Positions 8,566 to 16,621 of a stretch of DNA of 64,000 nucleotides are shown here, piece after piece. The stretch comes from Alphaproteobacteria bacterium (GTDB lineage: Bacteria > Pseudomonadota > Alphaproteobacteria > Kiloniellales > DSM-21159), in contig JAUILQ010000013.1 in assembly GCA_030433005.1 (NCBI GenBank), positions 41,379 through 105,378 of the forward strand, in the 5' to 3' direction. Position 1 is the first letter of the stretch, and each line of letters opens with the position of its first letter. Under the pieces are notes generated by a model that did no database searches, was not told where the DNA came from, and was given only the letters and a program-made list of their open reading frames with translations. The translations under genes and the position numbers were made by a program.

Positions 8566-9326
8566 GCGACCTTCTCGACCTTACCGGCAAGACCGCCCTG
8601 GTGACCGGCGCTTCCAGCGGGCTGGGCCGGCACTTCGCCCAGGTGCTCGCCGCCCACGGCGCGCGCGTCGCGGTCGCCGCGCGACGCACCGATCGGCTCG
8701 AGAGCTTGTGCCGCGAGATCGAGGAGCGCGGCGGCCGCGCCATGCCCGTGCATCTCGACGTCGGCGAGGCCGAGAGCGTCGAGCAGGCGGTGGCGGCGAC
8801 CGAGACCGAGCTCGGCGCGATCTCGATCCTGGTCAACAACGCCGGCGTGGCGCCCAGCTCCCCGGCGCTCGAGACGCCGGTCGAGCAGTGGGACCAGGTG
8901 CTCGACACCAACCTGCGCGGCGCCTGGCTGGTCGCCCAGGCGACGGCGCAGCACATGGCGCGGCTCGGCCACGGCGGCTCGATCGTCAACATCGCCTCGA
9001 TCCTCGGCCTCGCCGGCGCCAGCCAGGTGGCGGCCTATTGCGCGGCCAAGGCCGGCCTGATCAACCTGACACGCGCGCTCGCCGGCGAGCTGGCGCGCCA
9101 CGACATCCGGGTCAACGCGCTCTGTCCCGGCTACGTCGTCACCGACCTCAACCGCGAGTTCCTCGAGAGCAAGGCCGGCGAGAGCCTCAAGAAGCGGATC
9201 CCGCAGCGCCGCTTCGGCCTGCCGCAGGATCTCGACGGCACGCTGCTGCTGCTGGCCTCCGACGCCTCGCGCTACATGACCGGCGCGGTCGTCGCCGTCG
9301 ACGGCGGGCAGTCCGCCACTCTCTAG
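8562..9326 (+). CDS. SDR-family oxidoreductase (LvaD-like position)
   Basis: A classical short-chain dehydrogenase of 254 residues. It has the nucleotide-binding motif TGASSGLG near the N-terminus and NNAG at about residues 91-94. The catalytic Ser is in IVNIASIL, the Tyr-Lys pair in AAYCAAKAGL (YxxxK), and the C-terminal segment GAVVAVDGGQSATL is typical. The ATG overlaps the preceding stop (ATGA). In the Pseudomonas lva operon the SDR reduces levulinyl-CoA to 4-hydroxyvaleryl-CoA; a similar 4-oxoacyl-CoA reduction is inferred here from gene order. A generic 3-oxoacyl reductase would look the same at this level. Confidence 0.9.
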   Translation: MSDLLDLTGKTALVTGASSGLGRHFAQVLAAHGARVAVAARRTDRLESLCREIEERGGRAMPVHLDVGEAESVEQAVAATETELGAISILVNNAGVAPSSPALETPVEQWDQVLDTNLRGAWLVAQATAQHMARLGHGGSIVNIASILGLAGASQVAAYCAAKAGLINLTRALAGELARHDIRVNALCPGYVVTDLNREFLESKAGESLKKRIPQRRFGLPQDLDGTLLLLASDASRYMTGAVVAVDGGQSATL

Positions 9327-9362
9327 GGCGGCGACCATCTAGCAAAGACAGGAACTTAGGAC

Positions 9363-10559
9363 ATGGACTTCACCTTGCCCGCCGAGGTCGAGGAGACCCG
9401 CCGGAAGATCCGCGAGTTCGTCGCCGCGGAGGTGCTGCCGCTGGAATCCGACCCGGCGAGCTACGACGACCACGAGAACATCCGCCTCGACCTGCTCGAC
9501 GAGGTGCGCGCCAAGGCCAGGGCGGCCGGCCTCTGGGCGCCGCAGATGCCGGTCGAGCGCGGCGGCCTCGGTTTCTCGACCGTCGGCATGGCCGGGGTCT
9601 ACGAGGAGGCCGCGCGCTCGATCTTCGGGCCGGTCTGCTTCAACTGCGCGGCGCCCGACGACGGCAACATGTTCGTGCTCAACCGCGTCGCCAGCGAGGC
9701 GCAGAAAGAGCGCTGGCTGCAGCCGGTCGTCGACGGCAAGGTGCGCAGCTCGTTCGTGATGACGGAGCCGGCGCCCGGCGCCGGCTCCGATCCCGGCCTG
9801 ATGCGCACGACCGCCGAGCGCAAGGGCGACCGCTGGATCGTCACCGGCCGCAAGTGGTTCATCACCGGGGCCGAGACGGCGCAGCACTTCATCCTGATCG
9901 CGCGGACCTCCGACGACCCGCGCAAGGGCCTCTCGGCCTTCCTGTTCGACCGCGACCAGCCGGGCTGGGAGATCGTGCGGCGCATCCCGATCATGGGCCC
10001 GGAGGAGCACGGCGGGCACTGCGAGCTCAGCTTCGACGGCCTGGAGATCCCCGACGAGAACCGCCTGATGGAGGTCGGCGACGGCCTCAAGCTCACCCAG
10101 ATCCGGCTCGGCACGGCGCGCCTGACCCACTGCATGCGCTGGCTCGGCATGGCCAAGCGGGCTCTGGAGATCTGCCAGCCCTACGTCGCCGAGCGCGATT
10201 CCTTCGGCATCAAGCTGGCCGATCGCGAGTCGGTGCAGAACCAGCTCGGCGAGGCGGCGATGGCCATCGAGATCGGCCGCCTGCTGACCATGAAGGCGGC
10301 GGCGAAGCTGGACAGCGGCGACTTCGCCCGCAAGGAGGTCTCGATGGCCAAGATCCAGGTCGCCGACGTCCTGCACAAGGCGGTCGACACGGCGATCCAG
10401 CTGATGGGTGCCAAGGGCTACTCGACCGACACGCCGCTGGAGTGGATGTACCGCTACGCCCGCCAGGCGCGCCTGGTCGACGGCGCCAGCGAGGTCCACA
10501 AGATGGTGCTGGCGCGCTTCCTGATGAAAGAGGGCGGCGACTTCTGGAGCTGGTCGTGA
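9363..10559 (+). CDS. Acyl-CoA dehydrogenase (LvaC/ACAD10-11-like position)
   Basis: An FAD-dependent acyl-CoA dehydrogenase-fold protein of 398 residues. It shows the family segments FVMTEPAPGAGSDPG (about residues 133-147), KWFITGAE, and the C-terminal QLMGAKGYSTDTPLEWMYR. The region after it (YARQARLVDGASEVHK) resembles the R-x-x-x-I-x-G-x-x-E-I arginine motif. In LvaC and ACAD10/11 systems this enzyme removes the phosphate from a 4-phosphoacyl-CoA instead of a simple 2,3-dehydrogenation. The adjacent kinase gene, overlapping by 4 bp (GTGA), makes that role likely here. It lies 36 bp after the SDR gene. Confidence 0.9.
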   Translation: MDFTLPAEVEETRRKIREFVAAEVLPLESDPASYDDHENIRLDLLDEVRAKARAAGLWAPQMPVERGGLGFSTVGMAGVYEEAARSIFGPVCFNCAAPDDGNMFVLNRVASEAQKERWLQPVVDGKVRSSFVMTEPAPGAGSDPGLMRTTAERKGDRWIVTGRKWFITGAETAQHFILIARTSDDPRKGLSAFLFDRDQPGWEIVRRIPIMGPEEHGGHCELSFDGLEIPDENRLMEVGDGLKLTQIRLGTARLTHCMRWLGMAKRALEICQPYVAERDSFGIKLADRESVQNQLGEAAMAIEIGRLLTMKAAAKLDSGDFARKEVSMAKIQVADVLHKAVDTAIQLMGAKGYSTDTPLEWMYRYARQARLVDGASEVHKMVLARFLMKEGGDFWSWS

Positions 10560-11602
10560 GCCTGGACCGCGAGGCGCTCGAGCGCTGGCTCGCGGAGGCC
10601 GCCGGCGCGCGACGCGTCGAACTTCGCGAGGCCGCGCCGCTGAGTGGCGGCGCGATCCAGGAGAACTGGCTGCTGCGCGTCGCCTTCGAGAACGGACCGC
10701 ATGAGGGCGAGCGCGAGCTGGTGCTGCGCACCGACGCCGCCTCGGGCGTCGCGGTCAGCCACAGTCGGCCCGAGGAGTTCGCGCTGCTGAAGGCGGCGGC
10801 CGAGGCCGGCGTCACCGTGCCGGCGCCGCTCTGGTGCTGCGCCGACGCCGGCGTGCTCGGCCGCGCCTTCTACCTGATGGAGAAGGCCGAGGGCACGGCG
10901 CTCGGGCCCAAGGTGGTCAAGGACGAGAGCCTGGGCGGCGACCGCGAGGCGCTGGCCGAGCGCCTCGGCCGCGAGCTCGCGCGCATCCACTCGATCCGGC
11001 CGCCGCGCGACGACCTGGCCTTCCTGCCGGCCCCTGGGCCCTCGACGGCGCTCGAGGACGTCGCCGGCTACCGGCGCTACCTCGACGCCCTCGGCCAGCC
11101 GCGCCCGGCCCTCGAGTGGGGTCTGACCTGGGCCGAGCGCCACGCCCCCGAGACCCGGGAAATCGTCCTGCTGCACAGGGACTTCCGGACCGGAAACTAC
11201 CTTCTGGACGAAGCCGGCCTGACGGCGATCCTGGACTGGGAGTTCGCCGGCTGGGGCGACCCGATGGCCGACCTCGGCTGGTTCACCGCGCGCTGCTGGC
11301 GCTTCGGCCGACCCGACCGGGAGGCCGGCGGCATCGGCTCGCGCGAAGCCTTCTACCGCGGCTACCGGGCCGAGAGCGGGCGCACGGTCGACGAGCCGGC
11401 GGTCGCCTTCTGGGAGGTCATGGCGCACATCCGCTGGGCGGTCATCGCCCTGCAGCAGGGCCACCGCCACTGGTCGGGCGACGAGGCCTCGCTGGAGCTG
11501 GCGCTGACCGGCCGCATGGCCGCCGAGCTGGAGCTCGCGGTGCTCGGCATGACGGCGCCAGAAGCCTGGTCGCCGAAGGGGAAGGAGGCGGCCCATGCGT
11601 GA
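10556..11602 (+). CDS. APH-fold phosphotransferase (LvaA-like 4-hydroxyacyl-CoA kinase)
   Basis: A protein-kinase-like phosphotransferase of 348 residues. It has the catalytic HRDFRTGN motif (about residues 210-217) and the metal-binding ILDWEFAGWGDPMADLGW (about 224-241). GTG 10556 overlaps the dehydrogenase stop (GTGA). Proteins of this type next to acyl-CoA dehydrogenases match the N-terminal kinase domain of ACAD10/ACAD11 and the LvaA kinase of Pseudomonas, which phosphorylates the 4-hydroxyl of acyl-CoAs. The aminoglycoside-resistance label sometimes given to the fold is not supported by this context. It overlaps the following DUF6285 gene by 8 bp. Confidence 0.85.
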   Translation: MSLDREALERWLAEAAGARRVELREAAPLSGGAIQENWLLRVAFENGPHEGERELVLRTDAASGVAVSHSRPEEFALLKAAAEAGVTVPAPLWCCADAGVLGRAFYLMEKAEGTALGPKVVKDESLGGDREALAERLGRELARIHSIRPPRDDLAFLPAPGPSTALEDVAGYRRYLDALGQPRPALEWGLTWAERHAPETREIVLLHRDFRTGNYLLDEAGLTAILDWEFAGWGDPMADLGWFTARCWRFGRPDREAGGIGSREAFYRGYRAESGRTVDEPAVAFWEVMAHIRWAVIALQQGHRHWSGDEASLELALTGRMAAELELAVLGMTAPEAWSPKGKEAAHA

Positions 11603-11957
11603 CCGTCCGGGCGGTGCCGAGCTGCTGGCCGAGGCGCGCCGGCTGCTGCGCGAGGAGCTGGCGCCCACGCTCGCCGGCGGCCAGCGCTTCCAGGCCCTGA
11701 TGATCGCCAACGCCCTGGGCATGGCCGAGCGCGAGCTGCGCGCCGGCGACGCACCGCTGCGCGAGCAGCAGGCGGCGCTGGCCGCGCTGCTCGGCCGCGA
11801 CGGCAGCCTGCCGACCCTGACCGCCGCCTTCGCCGCCGCGCTGCGCGACGGCCGTCTGGCCGGTGACCCAGGGGCTTACGAGCTTCTCCTGACCGAGACC
11901 CGCAGCCGAGTCGCGGAGAGCAACCCGCGGGCGCTGGCGGAGTCGGACAAGGGGTGA
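11595..11957 (+). CDS. DUF6285 small protein (LvaB-like kinase partner)
   Basis: A 120-residue, all-helical, soluble protein. It starts at ATG 11595 after a GAAGGAGG ribosome site placed inside the end of the kinase gene. The segment AEARRLLREELAPTLAGGQR and the following IANALGMAERELRAG fit the DUF6285 family. That family occurs next to APH-fold kinases and acyl-CoA dehydrogenases and includes the LvaB type needed with LvaA for full kinase activity in Pseudomonas (family knowledge). It is the last gene of the operon and is followed by a long palindromic repeat. The partner role here is inferred from position and size. Confidence 0.75.
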   Translation: MRDRPGGAELLAEARRLLREELAPTLAGGQRFQALMIANALGMAERELRAGDAPLREQQAALAALLGRDGSLPTLTAAFAAALRDGRLAGDPGAYELLLTETRSRVAESNPRALAESDKG

Positions 11958-12030
11958 AGGTCCAGGGCCAAGGTCCTGTTTCGCCGGCCCTTTCCGTGAC
12001 CAATCGCTGATTGCCGCCGCGACCGTTCCT

Positions 12031-12121
12031 CCCGTCATCCCCGCGAATGCGGGGATCCATAGTGAATGGCCAGGGCGTGCGGACCCTCCCTATGGATCCC
12101 CGCCTTCGCGGGGATGACGGG
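12031..12121. repeat. REP-like palindromic element
   Basis: Two 32-base arms, 12031-12062 and 12090-12121, are reverse complements with a single mismatch, separated by 27 bases. Each arm is itself a small hairpin: CCCCGCGAATGCGGGG on the left and CCCCGCCTTCGCGGGG on the right. The CGTCATCCCCGCG...GGATCCA pattern is the widespread alphaproteobacterial extragenic palindrome. It lies between the convergent DUF6285 and TetR genes, where it could also act as a bidirectional terminator. Confidence 0.9.
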
Positions 12122-12143
12122 TGAGAGGGAGGCCGTCACCAAG

Positions 12144-12695
12144 TCAGGCCGTCACGGCGCCCATGATCTGGCGGGTCAGCTGCGGCACGTAGTCCGACAG
12201 CGGCCCCTTGAGGCGGCCGTGGCGCACGAAGATGGCGTTGCGCACCAGGATGCCGATCATCGAGCCGGTCGCCAGCATCGCGTCGCCGGCGCGGCCGTCG
12301 CGCGCGACCAGGGCGTGGATCACGTCGATGGCGTTGGGCAGCTCGGCCGGCATGCGCTCGAGCTGGCGGTGCTGGACCATCAGCAGGAAGCCGAAGAGGA
12401 TCGGGTCCTCGTCGTAGAAGCGGCAGAACAGCGCGACCATGCGCGCGACCTGCTGTTCCAGGCCCTCGACCTCGGCTGTCGCCTCGGCCAGGGTCTGCGA
12501 AAAGGCGACGTAGTGTTCCGTGAAGATCTCGCGGATCATCGCCTCCTTGCTGTGGAAGTGCCGGTACAGCGTGCCCTCGGCGATGCCGCAGGCCTCGGCG
12601 ATATCTCGCACCGAGGTGCCGTTGACGCCCTTCTCCAGGAACAGGGCGATGCTCGCCCGCTCGATCTTCTCCTTGGTCGCCTGTCCGCGCTTCAT
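12144..12695 (-). CDS. TetR/AcrR family transcriptional regulator
   Basis: A 183-residue repressor-type protein. The N-terminal helix-turn-helix spans about residues 10-50 (SVRDIAEACGIAEGTLYRHF is the recognition part), and a ligand-binding helical domain follows. The start ATG 12695 gives the usual short arm (MKRGQATKEKIERAS). It is convergent with the lva-like operon and divergent from lipA, with about 180 bp to the lipA start. Its target is not shown by the sequence. The neighbouring acid-catabolism operon is a possible target, but its promoter is 5 kb away; autoregulation is equally likely. Confidence 0.9.
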   Translation of the reverse strand: MKRGQATKEKIERASIALFLEKGVNGTSVRDIAEACGIAEGTLYRHFHSKEAMIREIFTEHYVAFSQTLAEATAEVEGLEQQVARMVALFCRFYDEDPILFGFLLMVQHRQLERMPAELPNAIDVIHALVARDGRAGDAMLATGSMIGILVRNAIFVRHGRLKGPLSDYVPQLTRQIMGAVTA

Positions 12696-12875
12696 GCTTC
12701 TCCCAAAGGCGGCCGGGCGCCGCTCTCTTCCTTCCGCCCGCGGGGACTCCCGGCCGCCGGCGCCACTGCAAACGAACGCTCACCCTAGCGGCGGGCCGGG
12801 CGGGTGACAAACGCTCCGGCGCGGGCCATATTCTCGCCAGAGCAACGCCCGACAACTCCGACAGGTTCAGTGTCC

Positions 12876-13829
12876 ATGTCCGACGCCAGCGCCGGCCGCA
12901 CGCGTCATCCCGAGAAGGCCCATCGTCCCGACAACCCCGTGCAGCGGCGCAAGCCGGAGTGGATCCGCGTCAAGGCGCCGACCAGCCGCGCCTACGCCGA
13001 GACGCGGCAGATCGTGCGCGACCACAAGCTGCACACGGTCTGCGAGGAGGCCGCCTGCCCGAACATCGGCGAGTGCTGGGCCAAAAAGCACGCCACCATG
13101 ATGATCATGGGCGAGATCTGCACGCGCGCCTGCAGCTTCTGCAACGTCGCGACCGGCAAGCCGGGGCGCCTCGACCCCTTCGAGCCGACCAACGTCGCCC
13201 GGGCGGTCGGCAAGCTCGGCCTGCAGCACGTCGTCATCACCTCGGTCGACCGCGACGACCTGGAGGACGGCGGCGCCGAGCACTTCGCTCAGACCATCGG
13301 CGCGATCCGCGAGGCTTCGCCGGAGACCACCATCGAGATCCTGACGCCCGACTTCCTGCGCAAGGAGGGCGCGCTCGAGGTCGTCGTCGCCGCCCGCCCG
13401 GACGTCTTCAACCACAACCTGGAGACCGTGCCGCGGCTCTACGGCCCGGTGCGCCCCGGCGCGCGCTACTTCCATTCGCTGCGCCTGCTCGACCGGGTCA
13501 AGGACCTGGACCCGACGATCTTCACCAAGTCGGGCATCATGGTCGGTCTGGGCGAGGACCGCGACGAGGTGCTGCAGGTCATGGACGACCTGCGCTCGGC
13601 CTCGGTCGACTTCATGACCATCGGCCAGTACCTGCAGCCGACGCCCAAGCACCACCCGATCGACCGCTTCGTCACGCCCGACGAGTTCAAGGACTACGAG
13701 CGCCGCGCCTTCGGCAAGGGCTTCCTGATGGTCTCGGCCTCGCCGCTGACGCGCAGCTCCTACCACGCCGACGCCGACTTCGCGCGGCTGCGCGCGGCCC
13801 GCGAGGAACAGCTGGCGGCCGCCAGCTGA
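12876..13829 (+). CDS. lipA: Lipoyl synthase
   Basis: A radical SAM enzyme inserting two sulfurs into protein-bound octanoyl groups to make lipoate. Both iron-sulfur cluster motifs are visible: the auxiliary-cluster motif [13 protein letters not shown] (CX4CX5C, about residues 57-69) and the radical SAM motif [10 protein letters not shown] (CX3CX2C, about residues 84-93). The C-terminal RSSYHA motif completes the set. The 317-residue length from ATG 12876 is normal; an upstream in-frame start would add a non-conserved leader. It is followed after 25 bp by the coq10/ratA-like gene, a common alphaproteobacterial pairing. Confidence 0.96.
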   Translation: MSDASAGRTRHPEKAHRPDNPVQRRKPEWIRVKAPTSRAYAETRQIVRDHKLHTVCEEAACPNIGECWAKKHATMMIMGEICTRACSFCNVATGKPGRLDPFEPTNVARAVGKLGLQHVVITSVDRDDLEDGGAEHFAQTIGAIREASPETTIEILTPDFLRKEGALEVVVAARPDVFNHNLETVPRLYGPVRPGARYFHSLRLLDRVKDLDPTIFTKSGIMVGLGEDRDEVLQVMDDLRSASVDFMTIGQYLQPTPKHHPIDRFVTPDEFKDYERRAFGKGFLMVSASPLTRSSYHADADFARLRAAREEQLAAAS

Positions 13830-13854
13830 GATTCCTCGGGTCGTTCCCTGCTGC

Positions 13855-14310
13855 ATGCCGACACACGCCGAACAGCGCCAGCTTCCCCATCAGCCGCGCG
13901 AGCTCTACGAGCTGGTGGCCGACGTCGGCCGCTACCCGGAGTTCCTGCCCTGGTGCGTCGCCGCGCGGGTGCGCGAGAAGGACGCGAAGCACGTCGTCGC
14001 CGACCTGGTGATCGGCTTCCGCATGGTGCGCGAGCGCTTCACCAGCAAGGTGACCCTGCGCGACGAGCCGGAGCAGCCGCTGCGCATCGACGTCGCCTAC
14101 GTCGAGGGGCCTTTCCGCTACCTCAACAACCACTGGATCTTCTACGAGCAGGACGGCGGCACGCTGCTCGACTTCTACGTCGACTTCGAGTTCCGCTCGA
14201 AGCTGCTGCAGACCATGATCCAGCCGCTGTTCAACGAGGCCGTGCGGCGCATGGTCGGCGCCTTCGAGACGCGGGCGGACCAGCTCTACGGCCCGGAGGA
14301 CGGCGGCTGA
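13855..14310 (+). CDS. COQ10/RatA-type START-like lipid-binding protein
   Basis: A 151-residue SRPBCC/START-fold protein. The start region (HQPRELYELVADVGRYPEFL) and the WCVAARV and LQTMIQPLFNEAVRRMV segments match the polyketide cyclase/COQ10 family. Members bind ubiquinone or its precursors and support respiration. The E. coli homologue RatA was also described as affecting ribosome association. There is no signal peptide or membrane segment. It lies 25 bp after lipA in the same direction, probably co-transcribed. The COQ10-like role is the more likely one in an alphaproteobacterium (inference). Confidence 0.88.
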   Translation: MPTHAEQRQLPHQPRELYELVADVGRYPEFLPWCVAARVREKDAKHVVADLVIGFRMVRERFTSKVTLRDEPEQPLRIDVAYVEGPFRYLNNHWIFYEQDGGTLLDFYVDFEFRSKLLQTMIQPLFNEAVRRMVGAFETRADQLYGPEDGG

Positions 14311-14320
14311 GCCGCCCGGC

Positions 14321-14791
14321 TCAGTCCAGGGCCCGGCCAAGCAGCTCCAGCGCCACTCCGACGCTGGCCAGGCGCACGGCGCTGCGGTCGCCCGGCAGCA
14401 GCTCGCGGCGATGGACGACGCCGGCGGCGGTCGCCAGGCCGAAGTGCACCAGGCCGACCGGCTTCTCCGCCGAGCCGCCGCCGGGGCCGGCGACCCCGGT
14501 GATCGAGACCGCGGCCTCGGCGTGGGAGCGGGCGAGGGCGCCCGCGGCCATGGCCTCGGCGGTCTCGCGGCTGACCGCGCCGTGGCGGGCCAGGGTCTCG
14601 GCCGGCACGCCGAGCAGCTCCTGCTTGGCCGCGTTGGAGTAGGTGACGAAGCCGCGCTCGACGACGTCGGAGGAGCCGGCGATCTCGGTCAGCAGGCCGG
14701 CGACCAGCCCGCCGGTGCAGGATTCGGCCGTCGCCAGGCGCTTGCCGGCGGCGCGGTAGGCGGCGAGCAGGGCCTCGGCCCGGTCGGTCAG
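14321..14791 (-). CDS. CinA C-terminal domain protein (PncC-type nicotinamide-nucleotide amidase)
   Basis: About 156 residues covering only the CinA C-terminal domain, the nicotinamide mononucleotide deamidase PncC type. Motifs are LATAESCTGGLVAG (about residues 17-30), the GFVTYSNAAKQELLGV segment and SITGVAGPGGGSAEKPVG. No ATG, GTG or TTG is available in frame before the conserved core. The only nearby candidates are CTG at 14791, overlapping the pgpA stop as CTGA, and CTG at 14806. The CTGA overlap mirrors the ATGA/GTGA/TTGA couplings elsewhere in the window, so a CTG start is preferred. A small sequencing or frame error cannot be excluded. Confidence 0.85.
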   Translation of the reverse strand: MTDRAEALLAAYRAAGKRLATAESCTGGLVAGLLTEIAGSSDVVERGFVTYSNAAKQELLGVPAETLARHGAVSRETAEAMAAGALARSHAEAAVSITGVAGPGGGSAEKPVGLVHFGLATAAGVVHRRELLPGDRSAVRLASVGVALELLGRALD

Positions 14792-15306
14792 GTCAGCGGG
14801 AAACAGGTCTCGGCTCCGGTCAGGTGGGCGAGGCCGTAGAGCCCGGCCATGGCGTAAAGCCCGGCGATCAGGTCGTCGGTCATGATGCCGACGCCGCCGC
14901 CGAGCCGTCGGTCGGCCAGCGAGGCCGGCCAGACCTTGACGATATCGAAGAAGCGGAACAGCACAAGGCCGGCGAGGTAGAGCCAGGGGTTGAGGCAGGC
15001 CGGCACCAGCACCAGCCACTGGGCGACGACCTCGTCGACCACGACCTCGCCGGGGTCGCCGCGGCCCTTGGCCCGGCTGTAGGTCTCGCTGGCCCAGACG
15101 CCGACCGGATAGAGCAGGGCGGCGGCGGCGAGCAGCAGCCAGGGGCCGCCGAGCCAGGTCAGGCCGGCGGCGAAGGGCAGGGCGGCGATCGAGCCCCAGG
15201 TGCCCGGCAGCCAGGGCAGCAGGCCGCTGCCGAACCAGGTCGCGATCCACAGCGCCGGGTGCCAGGCCGGCAGGCGGCGCGTCGGCCCCTGCGGCGCCGT
15301 CTTCAA
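14788..15306 (-). CDS. pgpA: Phosphatidylglycerophosphatase A
   Basis: An inner-membrane phosphatase forming phosphatidylglycerol from its phosphate. The 172 residues include several hydrophobic segments and the PgpA signatures [14 protein letters not shown] near the N-terminus and the acidic [10 protein letters not shown]. Further signatures are [11 protein letters not shown] and [13 protein letters not shown] with its DD pair. The start is TTG 15306, which overlaps the ispDF stop (TTGA); no ATG or GTG fits better. It sits between ispDF and the cinA-type gene, all leftward and overlapping, a typical alphaproteobacterial order. Confidence 0.9.
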   Translation of the reverse strand: MKTAPQGPTRRLPAWHPALWIATWFGSGLLPWLPGTWGSIAALPFAAGLTWLGGPWLLLAAAALLYPVGVWASETYSRAKGRGDPGEVVVDEVVAQWLVLVPACLNPWLYLAGLVLFRFFDIVKVWPASLADRRLGGGVGIMTDDLIAGLYAMAGLYGLAHLTGAETCFPLT

Positions 15307-16523
15307 GAGGCGCCGTCCGTTGGAATGCCCTCGGAGGGCAGCTCGACCGAGACGGTGGCCTGGGCGGCGATGCCCTCGCGCCGGCCGGTGAAGCCGAGGC
15401 CCTCGGTGGTCGTCGCCTTGACCGAGACTCGCTCGAGGGCCAAGCCCAGGATCTCGGCGATGCGCCGGCGCATGGCCTCGCGGTGCGGGCCGACCTTCGG
15501 GCGCTCGCAGATCAGCGTGACGTCGAGGTTGACGACGCGTCCGCCGCGCGCCGCCAGCAGGCCGGCGGCATGGGCCAGGAAGGCCGCGGAATCGGCGCCC
15601 TTCCATTTCGGGTCCGTGGGCGGGAAGTGCTGGCCGATGTCGCCGGCGCCGATCGCGCCGAGCAGCGCGTCGGTCAGCGAGTGCAGCCCGACGTCGGCGT
15701 CGGAGTGGCCGAGCAGGCCCTGGCCGTGGGCGACCGGCACGCCGCACAGCATGACGTGGTCGCCGGGCCCGAAGCGGTGCACGTCGAAGCCGTTGCCGCT
15801 GCGGGTCTCGCGCCGGATCTGTGCCTCGCCGGGCTCGGCGAGTCGACGGGCTGCGCGCTCGAGGTCGTCCTGGGTCGTCACCTTGAAGTTCTCCTCGTCG
15901 CCGGCGACCAGGGCGACGGTCAGGCCGGCCCGCTCGGCGATCGCCGCGTCGTCGGTCAGGGCCTGGCCGGCGGTCGCCCGGTGGGCCGCCTCGATCGCCG
16001 CGAAGCCGAAGGCCTGCGGCGTCTGGGCGCGCCACAGGCCGTCGCGCGGCACGGTCTCGCCGCAGACCGCTTCGCCGGCCGGACCGGCCCGGCCGCGCTT
16101 CAGCGTGTCGGTCACCGGCAGCGCCGGGATCGCGCCCTCGTGGCCGTCGAGCGCATCGAGCAGGCGGTCGAGCAGGGCGCGGCCGGGAAAGGGGCGGGCG
16201 CCGTCGTGGATCAGCACCCGCCGCGGCGCGCCGCCGTCGAGCGTCTTCAGACTCTCCAGGCCGAGCCGCACGGAGTCCTGGCGCTCGCCGCCGCCGGCAC
16301 AGGGCGGCAGCAGGTCCAGGCCGGCCGCGGCCTCGTCGTAGAGCGGCCGGTCGTCGGGATGGATGACGACGCGCACGGCCTCGATGCGCGGATGGCCGGC
16401 GAGCCGGAGCAGGCAGTGGCGCAGCAGCGGCACGCCGGCGAGGCTCTGGTACTGCTTGGGCAGCGGGCCGCCGAAGCGGTGGCCGCGGCCGGCCGCGACG
16501 ACGAGCGCGACGGTGTCGGTCAT
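15303..16523 (-). CDS. ispDF: Bifunctional IspD/IspF isoprenoid enzyme
   Basis: A fused enzyme of the non-mevalonate pathway. The N-terminal half is IspD, the CTP-dependent methylerythritol cytidylyltransferase: [20 protein letters not shown] at the start, then [10 protein letters not shown]. The C-terminal half, from about residue 245, is IspF, the cyclodiphosphate synthase: [19 protein letters not shown], then [20 protein letters not shown] and [13 protein letters not shown]. The 406-residue length matches alphaproteobacterial fusions. ATG 16523 is chosen because the 26 residues upstream of it are not conserved in character. The gene is divergent from the CcsA-like gene and overlaps pgpA by 4 bp. 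Confidence 0.95.
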   Translation of the reverse strand: MTDTVALVVAAGRGHRFGGPLPKQYQSLAGVPLLRHCLLRLAGHPRIEAVRVVIHPDDRPLYDEAAAGLDLLPPCAGGGERQDSVRLGLESLKTLDGGAPRRVLIHDGARPFPGRALLDRLLDALDGHEGAIPALPVTDTLKRGRAGPAGEAVCGETVPRDGLWRAQTPQAFGFAAIEAAHRATAGQALTDDAAIAERAGLTVALVAGDEENFKVTTQDDLERAARRLAEPGEAQIRRETRSGNGFDVHRFGPGDHVMLCGVPVAHGQGLLGHSDADVGLHSLTDALLGAIGAGDIGQHFPPTDPKWKGADSAAFLAHAAGLLAARGGRVVNLDVTLICERPKVGPHREAMRRRIAEILGLALERVSVKATTTEGLGFTGRREGIAAQATVSVELPSEGIPTDGAS

Positions 16524-16621
16524 GGTCTCCTCGGGCACGGCCGCCCGCGCGGAGGCGCGGCGGCGGGGCCGGACGTTACGGCCCGCTGCCGCGAAGGCCA
16601 AGAGGTGTTATATCCCGGCCC

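Noticed and set aside
10556..11602. Aminoglycoside resistance kinase
   Set aside because: Only the fold agrees. The gene is embedded between an acyl-CoA dehydrogenase and DUF6285, the setting of LvaA/ACAD10-type kinases.
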